NCBI RefSeq assembly: GCF_021568705.1
Contig: NZ_JAKGTH010000007.1
Coordinates: 434,001 to 498,000, forward strand
Source: Gillisia lutea
GTDB lineage: Bacteria; Bacteroidota; Bacteroidia; Flavobacteriales; Flavobacteriaceae
Reading direction: 5' to 3'
Length of the DNA stretch: 64,000 nucleotides
Below, piece by piece: positions 43,233-51,203 of the stretch. The position numbers and the translations under genes were made by a program. A model generated the notes under the pieces. It did no database searches, had not been told where the DNA came from, and saw only the letters and a program-made list of their open reading frames with translations. Positions within the stretch are counted from its first letter, which is position 1. Each line of letters begins with the position of its first letter.

Positions 43233-44435
43233 TTATTTTAATACACCTACATCTTTCATACATTTTTTCATCATCTCATAAGTGCGTTCAATATCATTAT
43301 CCAGCCCAATAGAAAAACGGATAAGTCCGTCGGTAAGTCCCATTTCTTTTTGTTCTTCCTCCGGAATTTCTGAAGATGTAGAAGTTCCCGGGGCACTGAA
43401 TAAAGTTTTATAGAAACCTAAGCTTACGGCCAGATACCCTAGATTTCGTTCTTGCATTAATTCCATCAATTCATTAGCCTTGTCCAAGCTTCCAATATCA
43501 ATGGTTAACATTCCTCCAAAACCATAATCTTCATTCATCATAGATTTGTAGATCTCATGACTTGGGTGAGAAGGAAGTCCTGGATATACGGTTTTAAAAC
43601 CATCGGCTTCAAATTTTTGAGCGAGGAACATCGCGTTTTTGCTGTGTTGCTTCATTCTAATATGAAGTGTACGCATGTTCTTTAGAATAGAAGCTGAACG
43701 TAAGCTGTCCATGGTTGGCCCCAATAACATGTTGGCTCCGTCAATTACACTTCTTAAAGAATTGATGAATTCCTGAGAACCACAGGTAACTCCTCCAACA
43801 GTATCGCTGGAACCGTTAATGAATTTGGTTAAACTGTGTAAAACTACATCGGCACCAAGTTCGGTAGGAGTGATTGATAAAGGTGAAAATGTGTTATCTA
43901 CCATTAATACTAAACCGTGTTTTTTGGCGATATCCGAAAGTCCTTTAATATCTGCCACTTCTAAAAGTGGATTACTTACCGATTCGCAATAAAGCACTTT
44001 AGTGTCTTTGGTAATCGCTGCCTCCACTGCTTCCAGTTTGGTAATATCCACAAACGAGGTTTCAATATTAAATCTTGGTGCGAAATTCTTTAGAAAAGCA
44101 TAAGTCCCTCCGTAAATAGTGCGACTTGAAACAATATGGTCACCTGCTTTACATACTTGTAGCAGGGCAGCAGTAATAGCTCCCATACCTGAAGCGGCAA
44201 CATTGGCGGTTTCTGTTCCCTCCATTGCAGCCAAGGCTTCTCCTAAATAAAGATTTGATGGGGTAGAGTGACGAGAGTATAAATAACATCCATCAGCATT
44301 TCCTTCAAAAGTATCGAACATGGTCTTTGCTGATAGGAAAGTGTAAGTGGAAGAATCGGAAATTGAAGGGTTCACGCCTCCAAATTCTCCAAAATATTGA
44401 AGATCCTGAATATGGTTTGCCGGTTTGTATTTCAT
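43233..44435 (-). CDS. Cys/Met-metabolism PLP enzyme (methionine gamma-lyase-like)
   Basis: A 400-residue trans-sulfuration-family enzyme. The PLP lysine is Lys204 in HSLTKFINGSSD; the cofactor aspartate is in MVDNTFSP (Asp180); YLYSRHSTPSN near 51-61 and ASGMGAITAAL near 81-91 are the phosphate and substrate regions. It sits divergently next to an Lrp-type regulator, as methionine gamma-lyase genes often do. However, the residue matching Cys116 of known methionine gamma-lyases is Gly110 (IYGGTYAF), so the reaction specificity is uncertain; O-acylhomoserine or cystathionine chemistry is also possible. Confidence 0.85.
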   Translation of the reverse strand: MKYKPANHIQDLQYFGEFGGVNPSISDSSTYTFLSAKTMFDTFEGNADGCYLYSRHSTPSNLYLGEALAAMEGTETANVAASGMGAITAALLQVCKAGDHIVSSRTIYGGTYAFLKNFAPRFNIETSFVDITKLEAVEAAITKDTKVLYCESVSNPLLEVADIKGLSDIAKKHGLVLMVDNTFSPLSITPTELGADVVLHSLTKFINGSSDTVGGVTCGSQEFINSLRSVIDGANMLLGPTMDSLRSASILKNMRTLHIRMKQHSKNAMFLAQKFEADGFKTVYPGLPSHPSHEIYKSMMNEDYGFGGMLTIDIGSLDKANELMELMQERNLGYLAVSLGFYKTLFSAPGTSTSSEIPEEEQKEMGLTDGLIRFSIGLDNDIERTYEMMKKCMKDVGVLK

Positions 44436-44597
44436 GGTAAGAATTATTTTATGATTCTACCAAAGAAAGATAAAATCGGAATAAAAGTCAATAAGGGAGA
44501 TTTTATTTAGAATTTTAATCTGTTAAATGAGTTTATATGTGAATATGAATCTTAAATTTTATAGATTGCTGCGTAATAACCGATTTTTTTTCAGCAT

Positions 44598-45056
44598 ATG
44601 AAATTAGATGATATCGATAAAAAGATCCTGCATCAATTGCAAAAAGATAGTAAGATCACCAATAAGGAATTATCACTTGGACTCAATTTATCCGTTACAG
44701 CAATTTTTGAACGTATAAAGCGATTAGAGCGAAACAAAGTTATTTCTAACTACGTCGCATTGGTTAAACCAGAACTAATAGAGAAAGGTTTTATGGTGTT
44801 TTGCCAGATCAAATTGGTTCAGCACTCGAAGAGCTATGTAATAAAATTTGAAAATGAAGTGGCGAAACTTCAGGAGGTGTTAGAGTGTTATCATGTAAGC
44901 GGAGAGTATGATTACATCTTAAAGATACTTGTAAAAGATATGGAAGCATATCGCGAATTTATGGTGACTAAACTCACAAATCTGGAACACATTGGCAGCA
45001 CGCAAAGCACCTTTATAATTAGCCCTATAAAGAGTACCACAGCAATATCACTATAA
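44598..45056 (+). CDS. Lrp/AsnC-family transcriptional regulator
   Basis: A 152-residue feast/famine regulator. The N-terminal winged helix-turn-helix spans about 4-55 (LDDIDKKILHQLQKDSKITNKELS, then AIFERIKRLERNKVI), followed by the alpha/beta RAM ligand-binding domain at about 65-145 with VSGEYDYILKILVKDMEAYREFM. It is divergent from the PLP lyase gene with a 162-base gap and probably senses an amino acid such as methionine to control it, though the ligand is not visible in sequence. Confidence 0.92.
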   Translation: MKLDDIDKKILHQLQKDSKITNKELSLGLNLSVTAIFERIKRLERNKVISNYVALVKPELIEKGFMVFCQIKLVQHSKSYVIKFENEVAKLQEVLECYHVSGEYDYILKILVKDMEAYREFMVTKLTNLEHIGSTQSTFIISPIKSTTAISL

Positions 45057-45088
45057 GGTTAAAAATGAAATATGCTCAATTTCAAGGA

Positions 45089-45119
45089 TTGGTCATTGTG
45101 GAGAATAGTCGTACTTTTG
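45089..45119 (+). promoter_or_regulatory. Promoter of the lipoamide dehydrogenase gene
   Basis: TTG at 45089-45091, a 20-base spacer and TACTTTTG at 45112-45119. It gives a leader of about 28 bases before ATG 45154. Confidence 0.75.
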
Positions 45120-45153
45120 CTTTCAACTGAAAAAAAATATTAAAAACTTACTT

Positions 45154-46557
45154 ATGAGCACATATGATGTAGTAGTAATTGGATCAGGTCCCGGTGGATA
45201 CGTGGCTGCCATTCGCTGCGCACAACTAGGATTGAAAACTGCAATCATTGAAAAATATTCAACTTTAGGAGGAACCTGTCTAAATGTAGGCTGTATTCCA
45301 AGTAAAGCCTTATTAGATTCTTCTCATCATTTTGATGATGCTGTAAGGCATTTTGAAGAACATGGAATCGAAATTCCTGGTGAGGTAAAAGTGAATTTGG
45401 AACAAATGATGAAACGTAAGGCTGCAGTAGTTTCTCAAACCTGTGATGGCGTTAAGTTTTTAATGGATAAAAATAAGATTGATGTTTACGAAGGTGTTGG
45501 TTCCTTTAAAGATGATACTCATGTAGTGGTCGATAAAAATGATGGAGAATCAATAACGCTGGAAGCTAAGAATATCATTATCGCAACCGGATCAAAACCA
45601 TCCAATCTACCCTTTATCACTCTAGATAAAGAAAGAGTGATCACTTCTACAGAGGCTTTAAAATTAAAAGAAATCCCGAAGCATTTAGTTGTTATTGGAG
45701 GAGGAGTGATTGGTTTGGAATTAGGACAGGTTTATAAAAGACTTGGAGCTGAAGTTACGGTAGTAGAATATTTAGATAGAATTATTCCAACTATGGATTC
45801 CGCCTTGTCTAAAGAGCTTACCAAAGTGCTTAAAAAACAAGGAATCAAATTCCATGTAAGTCATAAAGTAAAATCTGTAGAGCGTAATGGAGATGAAGTT
45901 GTAGTAAAGGCAGATGATAAGAAAGGAAATGAAGTAGAATTTAAAGCAGATTACTGCTTGGTTTCTGTTGGAAGAAGGCCCTTTACCGATGGTTTAAAAG
46001 CTGATGCTGCCGGAGTAGAAGTAGGTGAGCGTGGAATGATCACGGTGAACGAACATTTACAAACTAATGTAAAGAACATCTACGCGATTGGAGATGTGGT
46101 TCGTGGTGCAATGTTAGCTCACAAAGCTGAAGAAGAAGGAACTTTTGTTGCTGAAATCATTGCCGGACAAAAGCCTCATATCGATTATAACCTAATCCCG
46201 GGAGTTGTTTACACATGGCCTGAAGTTGCTGCAGTTGGAAAAACTGAAGAGGAATTGAAAGAAGCAGGAGTGGATTATAAAGAAGGGAAATTTCCAATGC
46301 GTGCATTAGGAAGATCTAGAGCAAGTGGAGATACTGACGGATTGGTGAAAATATTGACAGATGCTAAAACCGATGAGGTATTAGGTGTACATATGATTGG
46401 AGCTCGTGTTGCCGATCTTATTGCTGAAGCCGTTACCGCAATGGAATTTAGAGCTTCTGCTGAAGATATTGCAAGAATGAGTCATGCGCATCCAACTTAT
46501 GCTGAAGCTGTAAAAGAAGCTGCAATGGCAGCTAACGATAGAGCAATGCACATATAA
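45154..46557 (+). CDS. lpdA: Dihydrolipoyl dehydrogenase
   Basis: A 467-residue flavoprotein disulfide oxidoreductase, the E3 component of 2-oxoacid dehydrogenase and glycine-cleavage complexes. It reoxidises lipoamide and reduces NAD. FAD-binding GSGPGG is at 10-15, the redox disulfide Cys42/Cys47 in GGTCLNVGCIPSK, the NAD-binding GGGVIGLELG near 186-195, and the catalytic His446/Glu451 pair in HAHPTYAEAV. No E1 or E2 gene is adjacent. It has its own promoter and terminator. Confidence 0.95.
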   Translation: MSTYDVVVIGSGPGGYVAAIRCAQLGLKTAIIEKYSTLGGTCLNVGCIPSKALLDSSHHFDDAVRHFEEHGIEIPGEVKVNLEQMMKRKAAVVSQTCDGVKFLMDKNKIDVYEGVGSFKDDTHVVVDKNDGESITLEAKNIIIATGSKPSNLPFITLDKERVITSTEALKLKEIPKHLVVIGGGVIGLELGQVYKRLGAEVTVVEYLDRIIPTMDSALSKELTKVLKKQGIKFHVSHKVKSVERNGDEVVVKADDKKGNEVEFKADYCLVSVGRRPFTDGLKADAAGVEVGERGMITVNEHLQTNVKNIYAIGDVVRGAMLAHKAEEEGTFVAEIIAGQKPHIDYNLIPGVVYTWPEVAAVGKTEEELKEAGVDYKEGKFPMRALGRSRASGDTDGLVKILTDAKTDEVLGVHMIGARVADLIAEAVTAMEFRASAEDIARMSHAHPTYAEAVKEAAMAANDRAMHI

Positions 46558-46582
46558 AGATTTATATAATACTGGTATAAGG

Positions 46583-46613
46583 TCCCGATGAATAATTTTT
46601 ATCGGGATTTTTT
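46583..46613 (+). terminator. Terminator of lpdA
   Basis: TCCCGAT (46583-46589) and ATCGGGA (46601-46607) form the stem, followed by six T; 26 bases after the lpdA stop. Confidence 0.85.
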
Positions 46614-46709
46614 ATGCCTTGTATTTTTATTTAAGGCTGTGGTAAAAACTCAAATTTGGTATCATAAGTTTATGTACATTTATTCATTAAACTGTAATAA
46701 ACAGAAACC

Positions 46710-46817
46710 ATGGCAAAAGAGAAATCCCCTTCGAAGAATTCAGCAAAGAAAGAAGCTGTGCTGAGCTTGAAAGAAAAGCGTGCTGCTAAAGCTGCTAAAA
46801 AGAAAACCAGAAGTTAA
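46710..46817 (+). CDS. 35-residue lysine- and alanine-rich basic protein
   Basis: A short open frame from ATG 46710 to TAA 46817 encoding 35 residues: it opens MAKEKSPSKNSAKKEAV, continues LSLKEKRAAKAA and ends KKKTRS. About a third of residues are lysine, it has no hydrophobic segment, and the second half would form a strongly basic helix. I recall similar tiny SLKEKRAxKxAK proteins annotated as hypothetical in Flavobacteriia, which supports a real gene. Nucleic-acid or ribosome binding is a guess from charge only. It lies between the lpdA terminator and a convergent epimerase-like gene. Confidence 0.62.
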   Translation: MAKEKSPSKNSAKKEAVLSLKEKRAAKAAKKKTRS

Positions 46818-46831
46818 TTTATAAAACGCGC

Positions 46832-47710
46832 TTAGGCTATTGTAATAGTATAAGCGGCTGTAAATTTGTGAGAAGGCATTAATTTATTAATGCCTTCTTT
46901 TGTTTTTAGGTCCTGATTGGTGTTGCTGCTATCTGCAATTCCTAACCATGGTTCTATACACACATAAGGTGCCTTAGGTTTCGCCCATATTCCTAAATGT
47001 TGAAAATCTTCATAACTAACATTTAAAATTAGACCATGTTGCTTACTCTTTAATGCAACCTGTTTGGATGTGATATTTTTAAAGATGAGCGCATCTTTAT
47101 CAAATAGGTTTTTATGCAGTTTTAATTGAGATTCATTTTTTAGAACAGGAAGAGTTTTATTTGTTACCAATCCATCTTTATCCAGTACATGAGTATTAAC
47201 AGTTATAGGTCGATCAAATTCAAGATAATATTCGGAATATTCTTCACCGTCATATAGCGGGGCATTAAATGCGGGATGACCACCTACAGAGAAATATAAG
47301 GGGTTTACATCTAAATTAGTAACCTCGTGACTTATTTTAAGTTGAGATTCTTCCAATTCGAACGTCACTTCAAATTCAAACTTAAAGGGATATTTCTTTA
47401 AGCTTGCTTCTGAAGAGCGCAAGGAAAAACATAAGGTACTGTCATCACTACTTTTTAAAGAAACTTCCGGATTCCTTCTAAAAATTCCGTGTCGCGGCAT
47501 TTCGAACCAGTTTCCTTCAAATTGAAAACGATCCTCTTTCAAACCACCAACAATGGGGAACAAGACCGGGGCATGACTGTTCCAAACCTCAGGATCTCCC
47601 TGCCAGATATACTCTAAACCTGTTTCTTTATTCTTGATGCTGCAAAGTTCGGCTCCGGCAGTCTTTACTTCAATACTTAACTTATCATTCTCAATTTTAT
47701 GTACCTGCAT
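46832..47710 (-). CDS. Aldose 1-epimerase family protein
   Basis: A 292-residue beta-sandwich protein of the galactose-mutarotase-like superfamily, in the subgroup related to LACX/YeaD. Segments such as WQGDPEVWNSHAPVLFPIVGGLKED near 36-60, MPRHGIFRR near 69-77 with a catalytic-type histidine, SVGGHPAFNAP near 141-151 with the second histidine, and ICVEPWLGIADS-like FPYVCIEPWLG near 251 with a glutamate mark it. Members interconvert sugar anomers; the sugar is unknown. It follows the helicase gene on the same strand after 25 bases. Confidence 0.82.
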   Translation of the reverse strand: MQVHKIENDKLSIEVKTAGAELCSIKNKETGLEYIWQGDPEVWNSHAPVLFPIVGGLKEDRFQFEGNWFEMPRHGIFRRNPEVSLKSSDDSTLCFSLRSSEASLKKYPFKFEFEVTFELEESQLKISHEVTNLDVNPLYFSVGGHPAFNAPLYDGEEYSEYYLEFDRPITVNTHVLDKDGLVTNKTLPVLKNESQLKLHKNLFDKDALIFKNITSKQVALKSKQHGLILNVSYEDFQHLGIWAKPKAPYVCIEPWLGIADSSNTNQDLKTKEGINKLMPSHKFTAAYTITIA

Positions 47711-47735
47711 ACAAAGAGTGGTTTCTATAAGAGTG

Positions 47736-49088
47736 TTATTTTTTCTTATTTCTTCTATTGTAATTCTTGTCTCCCCTTGTTTTAGGTTTTTTGTATTTCT
47801 TTGCGATCTCCCGTCTGTAAGATCCTCCTAAATTCACTTTCTGATTTTTAAGACTCTTTTCATGAAACGCAGGTCCCGGAGCATCTTCATCATTTTGTTT
47901 TCCAGGATTATTTATTTCAAACACCTTGGGCTGTTCTTCAGGGATTAGAACGGTAGAGATCTCAACATTTTCAGGTAGATCATATTGAGGCACGGTCATA
48001 TTCATTAGGTACTCGATCTTTTCAAGATTCTCTTCCTCCTTTTCAGTAGTAAGAAGTAAGGAAATACCCTGTTTTTCAGCACGTCCTGTTCTACCAATTC
48101 GGTGCATATAATTTTCGGGGTATTCAGGAGTATCGAAATTGATAACATGAGATACATTTTCTATGTCCAAGCCACGGGCCATTACATCGGTCGCTACCAG
48201 AACACGGCAAAAACCATCCCCAAACTGGCGAATACTTCTGAGTCTATAATTTTGCGTTTTATTGGAGTGAATTACGGTGCATTCATCCACAAATTCTTCA
48301 TTCAGCAATTCAAATAACCTGTCGGCCATTCTTTTGTAACCTACGAAGATCAACACTTTTGAATAGGTTTCTTTATCCTTTAAGAGCTCTCGTAAGAAAT
48401 TAGCTTTAGTATGGAAATTCTGGATTTTGTAACCGCGTTGTTCAATGTTATCTAAGGGAGTACCACTAATAGCTACCGATATTTTTTGAGGTTGCTTGAA
48501 ATTGATATCTATCAATTCTTCCACCGCCTCTGTCATTGTTGCTGAGAACATGATATTCTGCCTGTTTACCGGCAAGAGTTCCAAAATATTGTTGATCTGA
48601 AATCTAAATCCAAGATCCAGCATCACATCAACTTCATCTATAACCAGCTTCTGAATGGATTTCATCTGGATGGCGCGACGCAAAATAAGATCATACAATC
48701 TACCTGGGGTGGCAACTATTATATCTAACCCTTGCATTACTTCCTGATGCTGAGTGTTTATGTTGGTGCCTCCATAAATTCCAACAACTCTGGTATTCAT
48801 GTAAGCTGTTAATTTTTCAATCTCCTCAACAACCTGTACTACAAGTTCTCTGGTAGGCACAAGTACTAGCACACGCGGATTCTTTTGTTCCGAATATTTA
48901 AGCATCCTTAAAATAGGAAGCATATAAGCGAAGGTTTTACCGGTTCCTGTTTGCGCGATCCCTACCACATCTTTTCCAGACATAATTGCTGAAAATGCTT
49001 GTTCCTGAATAGGAGTTGGAGTTTGGAATTGTAAGTCTTCCAAAGCGTTTAATAAGGGCGTATTTAAATTTAAATCCTGAAAAGTCAC
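47736..49088 (-). CDS. DEAD-box-family RNA helicase with DEVD in motif II
   Basis: A 450-residue RNA helicase resembling RhlE-type enzymes. The Q motif TPTPIQEQAF is at 23-32, motif I AQTGTGKT at 45-52, Ia PTREL at 78-82, Ib TPGR at 127-130, motif III SAT near 186, and motif VI HRIGRTGRA near 333-341. Motif II reads DEVD (151-154) instead of DEAD; the catalytic Asp-Glu is kept. The tail from about 395 is basic and unstructured, as in RNA-binding helicase extensions. Likely roles are ribosome assembly or cold-adapted RNA unwinding. Confidence 0.9.
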   Translation of the reverse strand: MTFQDLNLNTPLLNALEDLQFQTPTPIQEQAFSAIMSGKDVVGIAQTGTGKTFAYMLPILRMLKYSEQKNPRVLVLVPTRELVVQVVEEIEKLTAYMNTRVVGIYGGTNINTQHQEVMQGLDIIVATPGRLYDLILRRAIQMKSIQKLVIDEVDVMLDLGFRFQINNILELLPVNRQNIMFSATMTEAVEELIDINFKQPQKISVAISGTPLDNIEQRGYKIQNFHTKANFLRELLKDKETYSKVLIFVGYKRMADRLFELLNEEFVDECTVIHSNKTQNYRLRSIRQFGDGFCRVLVATDVMARGLDIENVSHVINFDTPEYPENYMHRIGRTGRAEKQGISLLLTTEKEEENLEKIEYLMNMTVPQYDLPENVEISTVLIPEEQPKVFEINNPGKQNDEDAPGPAFHEKSLKNQKVNLGGSYRREIAKKYKKPKTRGDKNYNRRNKKK

Positions 49089-49252
49089 TACGTGCTATTT
49101 TTATTAGCTGCAAAGGTAAGTCTTGATCTTTAAGAAACTGGTAGAAAGGGGATAGAAATAATAAAAAGATAGCTTTTATTGAGAAATTTCACACTCATTT
49201 TTAATGGTGGATGCCTTTTTTGGCTCATTTTTATAATTTTTAAAAATGATTT

Positions 49253-49276
49253 GCCATGTAATTTTAGGTATTTTTG
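49253..49276 (+). promoter_or_regulatory. -7 element for the FMN reductase operon
   Basis: TATTTTTG at 49269-49276 (TAnnTTTG), 19 bases before ATG 49296. A TTTG ends at 49253, but the 15-base spacing is shorter than usual. Confidence 0.45.
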
Positions 49277-49295
49277 GAAGTCTTAAATATAAAAT

Positions 49296-49832
49296 ATGAA
49301 AAAGATCTTGGCCTTTGCCGGTTCAAATAGCAGTACTTCCATAAATCATAAATTTGTTACTCATGTTACGAATCGTATTAATGGTCATGATATCAAACTT
49401 ATCAAATTAACCGATTTTGAATTTCCTATGTTTAGCGTGGATCATCAAAATGAAAAAGGATTTCCTGTAGATATAAGTGTGCTGAAAAATCTTATCGCCG
49501 AAAGCGATGCGCTCATTATTTCAGTTAACGAACATAATGGGATGGTTTCGGCATTTTTTAAAAATATTATAGACTGGTTGTCTCGAATAGACAGAAATTT
49601 TTTATTAGATAAAAAGATCTTATTGGTAAGTACTTCTCCAGGGGCACGTGGGGCAGCATCGGCTCTGGAATATGCAAAAGGTATTATTCCGAGATTTGGA
49701 GGTAAGGTTGTGGAAAGTTTCAGTTTTCCTTCTTTCAATGATAATTTTAAAGATGATACGGTACAAAACGAGGTGCTTAATATGGGGATTGAAGATGTGT
49801 TAACTACCTTTGCGCACGAAATTGAGAATTAA
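49296..49832 (+). CDS. NAD(P)H-dependent FMN reductase-like flavoprotein
   Basis: A 178-residue flavodoxin-fold reductase. The FMN phosphate loop is AGSNSSTSINHKF near 8-20; SVNEHNGMVSAFFKNIIDWLSR near 76-97 contains the conserved flavin-contact segment, and VSTSPGARGAASAL near 110-123 closes the site. It resembles the azoreductase/FMN-reductase (FMN_red) family. The electron acceptor is unknown. A GTG-initiated pabB gene follows four bases later, and the two are probably cotranscribed. Confidence 0.85.
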   Translation: MKKILAFAGSNSSTSINHKFVTHVTNRINGHDIKLIKLTDFEFPMFSVDHQNEKGFPVDISVLKNLIAESDALIISVNEHNGMVSAFFKNIIDWLSRIDRNFLLDKKILLVSTSPGARGAASALEYAKGIIPRFGGKVVESFSFPSFNDNFKDDTVQNEVLNMGIEDVLTTFAHEIEN

Positions 49833-49836
49833 ATAA

Positions 49837-51147
49837 GTGCGTACCCATAAAGAATACCCTATCCAGGATGTTGCTGTTTTTAAGGAGAAGTTGCTTTCCT
49901 GGAGTCAGCAGTTCTATGAAATAGCTTGGTTAGATAGTAATAACTACCCTCAAAAAGAATCAAATTTTGATGCTGTTCTAGCGGTGGAAGCTTTCACGGC
50001 AATTAAAACCGATTATACAGAAGCGTTTAACAAACTATTGGAGTACCAGGAGCGAAATAAAGATTGGCTTTTTGGATATCTGTCTTACGATCTAAAAAAT
50101 GATGTGGAAGCACTTAGCTCTAAAAATTTTGACGGACTTCATTTTCCTGATCTCTATTTTTTTCAGCCACAAAAGATCTTTCTTGTAATAGGACAGAAAG
50201 TGGAGTTGAGGTATTTAAAAATGGTAGATGATGAAATGGACGCTGATATGGAAGAAATCCTTCATTTTTCTACAGAGCAAAATAATGTTGATAAGCCGCT
50301 TAAGGATTCGAAGCCACGGGAGATTAAAGCGCGTATTTCAAAACAAAGCTATTTGCATAAGGTTCAGGAAATGCTTCATCATATTCATAGAGGTAATATT
50401 TATGAGGCGAATTTTTGTCAGGAATTTTATTCCGAAGATCATGAAATTCAACCATTCCAGGTTTTCAAAAATCTAAATGAAATTTCATCTCCGCCCTTTT
50501 CCTGCTTCATGAAATTAGAAAAGAATTACCTTTTGAGTGCCTCTCCTGAACGTTATATAAGGAAGACCGGTACTAAGCTTATCTCACAACCTATTAAAGG
50601 AACGGCAAGAAGATCGGCAGATGAACTTGAAGATCAAGCCATTGCACAAGCCTTACAGAATGATTTAAAGGAACGTTCGGAGAATGTGATGATTGTAGAT
50701 TTAGTGCGGAACGATCTTTCTAAAATAGCTAAAAAGGGCAGTGTAAAAGTGGAGGAGTTGTGTGAGATATACTCTTTTCAGCAGGTGCATCAAATGATCT
50801 CCACAGTTTCAGCACAGCTGGAAGTTGGAATCCCTCCAGTGGAAGTTCTAAGAGCTACTTTTCCTATGGGAAGTATGACCGGAGCTCCAAAAATATCAGC
50901 AATGAAGATTATTGAAGAACTGGAAGAAACCAAACGCGGACTTTATAGTGGGGCGGTGGGATATTTTATGCCTGAAGGAGATTTCGATTTTAATGTGGTA
51001 ATACGTAGCATACTTTATAACGCCGATAGAAAATATACATCATTTTCGGTAGGAGGGGCAATTACGGCTCGCTCCATTCCTGAGATGGAATATGAAGAAT
51101 GTCTTTTGAAAGCTAAAGCTATGCGCAAAGTACTTACCTCAATTTAA
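49837..51147 (+). CDS. pabB: Aminodeoxychorismate synthase component I-like (PabB)
   Basis: A 436-residue chorismate-binding enzyme that, with a glutaminase partner, makes 4-amino-4-deoxychorismate for folate. The C-terminal catalytic domain has NIYEANFCQEFYS near 187, the LLSASPERYIRKTG segment near 232, QPIKGTARRSADELEDQAI near 248, and the signature TFPMGSMTGAPKISAMKIIEELE near 345. The N-terminal half is the family's beta-sandwich domain. Distinguishing PabB from TrpE rests on the family look and on the absence of trp genes. It starts with GTG, four bases after the preceding gene. Confidence 0.82.
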   Translation: MRTHKEYPIQDVAVFKEKLLSWSQQFYEIAWLDSNNYPQKESNFDAVLAVEAFTAIKTDYTEAFNKLLEYQERNKDWLFGYLSYDLKNDVEALSSKNFDGLHFPDLYFFQPQKIFLVIGQKVELRYLKMVDDEMDADMEEILHFSTEQNNVDKPLKDSKPREIKARISKQSYLHKVQEMLHHIHRGNIYEANFCQEFYSEDHEIQPFQVFKNLNEISSPPFSCFMKLEKNYLLSASPERYIRKTGTKLISQPIKGTARRSADELEDQAIAQALQNDLKERSENVMIVDLVRNDLSKIAKKGSVKVEELCEIYSFQQVHQMISTVSAQLEVGIPPVEVLRATFPMGSMTGAPKISAMKIIEELEETKRGLYSGAVGYFMPEGDFDFNVVIRSILYNADRKYTSFSVGGAITARSIPEMEYEECLLKAKAMRKVLTSI

Positions 51148-51188
51148 AAACTCCTTTCCTGTAACAAGGATTTAGAAATGCCTTTTCA

Positions 51189-51196
51189 TATCTTTG
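51189..51196 (+). promoter_or_regulatory. -7 element immediately before tilS
   Basis: TATCTTTG matches TAnnTTTG and ends seven bases before the tilS ATG at 51204, implying a leader of only a few bases or none. No -33 TTG at the right distance. Confidence 0.4.
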
Positions 51197-51203
51197 AAAC
51201 ACT

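Noticed and set aside
43171-44597. A SAM or other methionine riboswitch near the PLP lyase
   Set aside because: The hairpin at 43171-43210 is a simple terminator at the 3' end, and the 162-base divergent region shows no multi-stem aptamer pattern.
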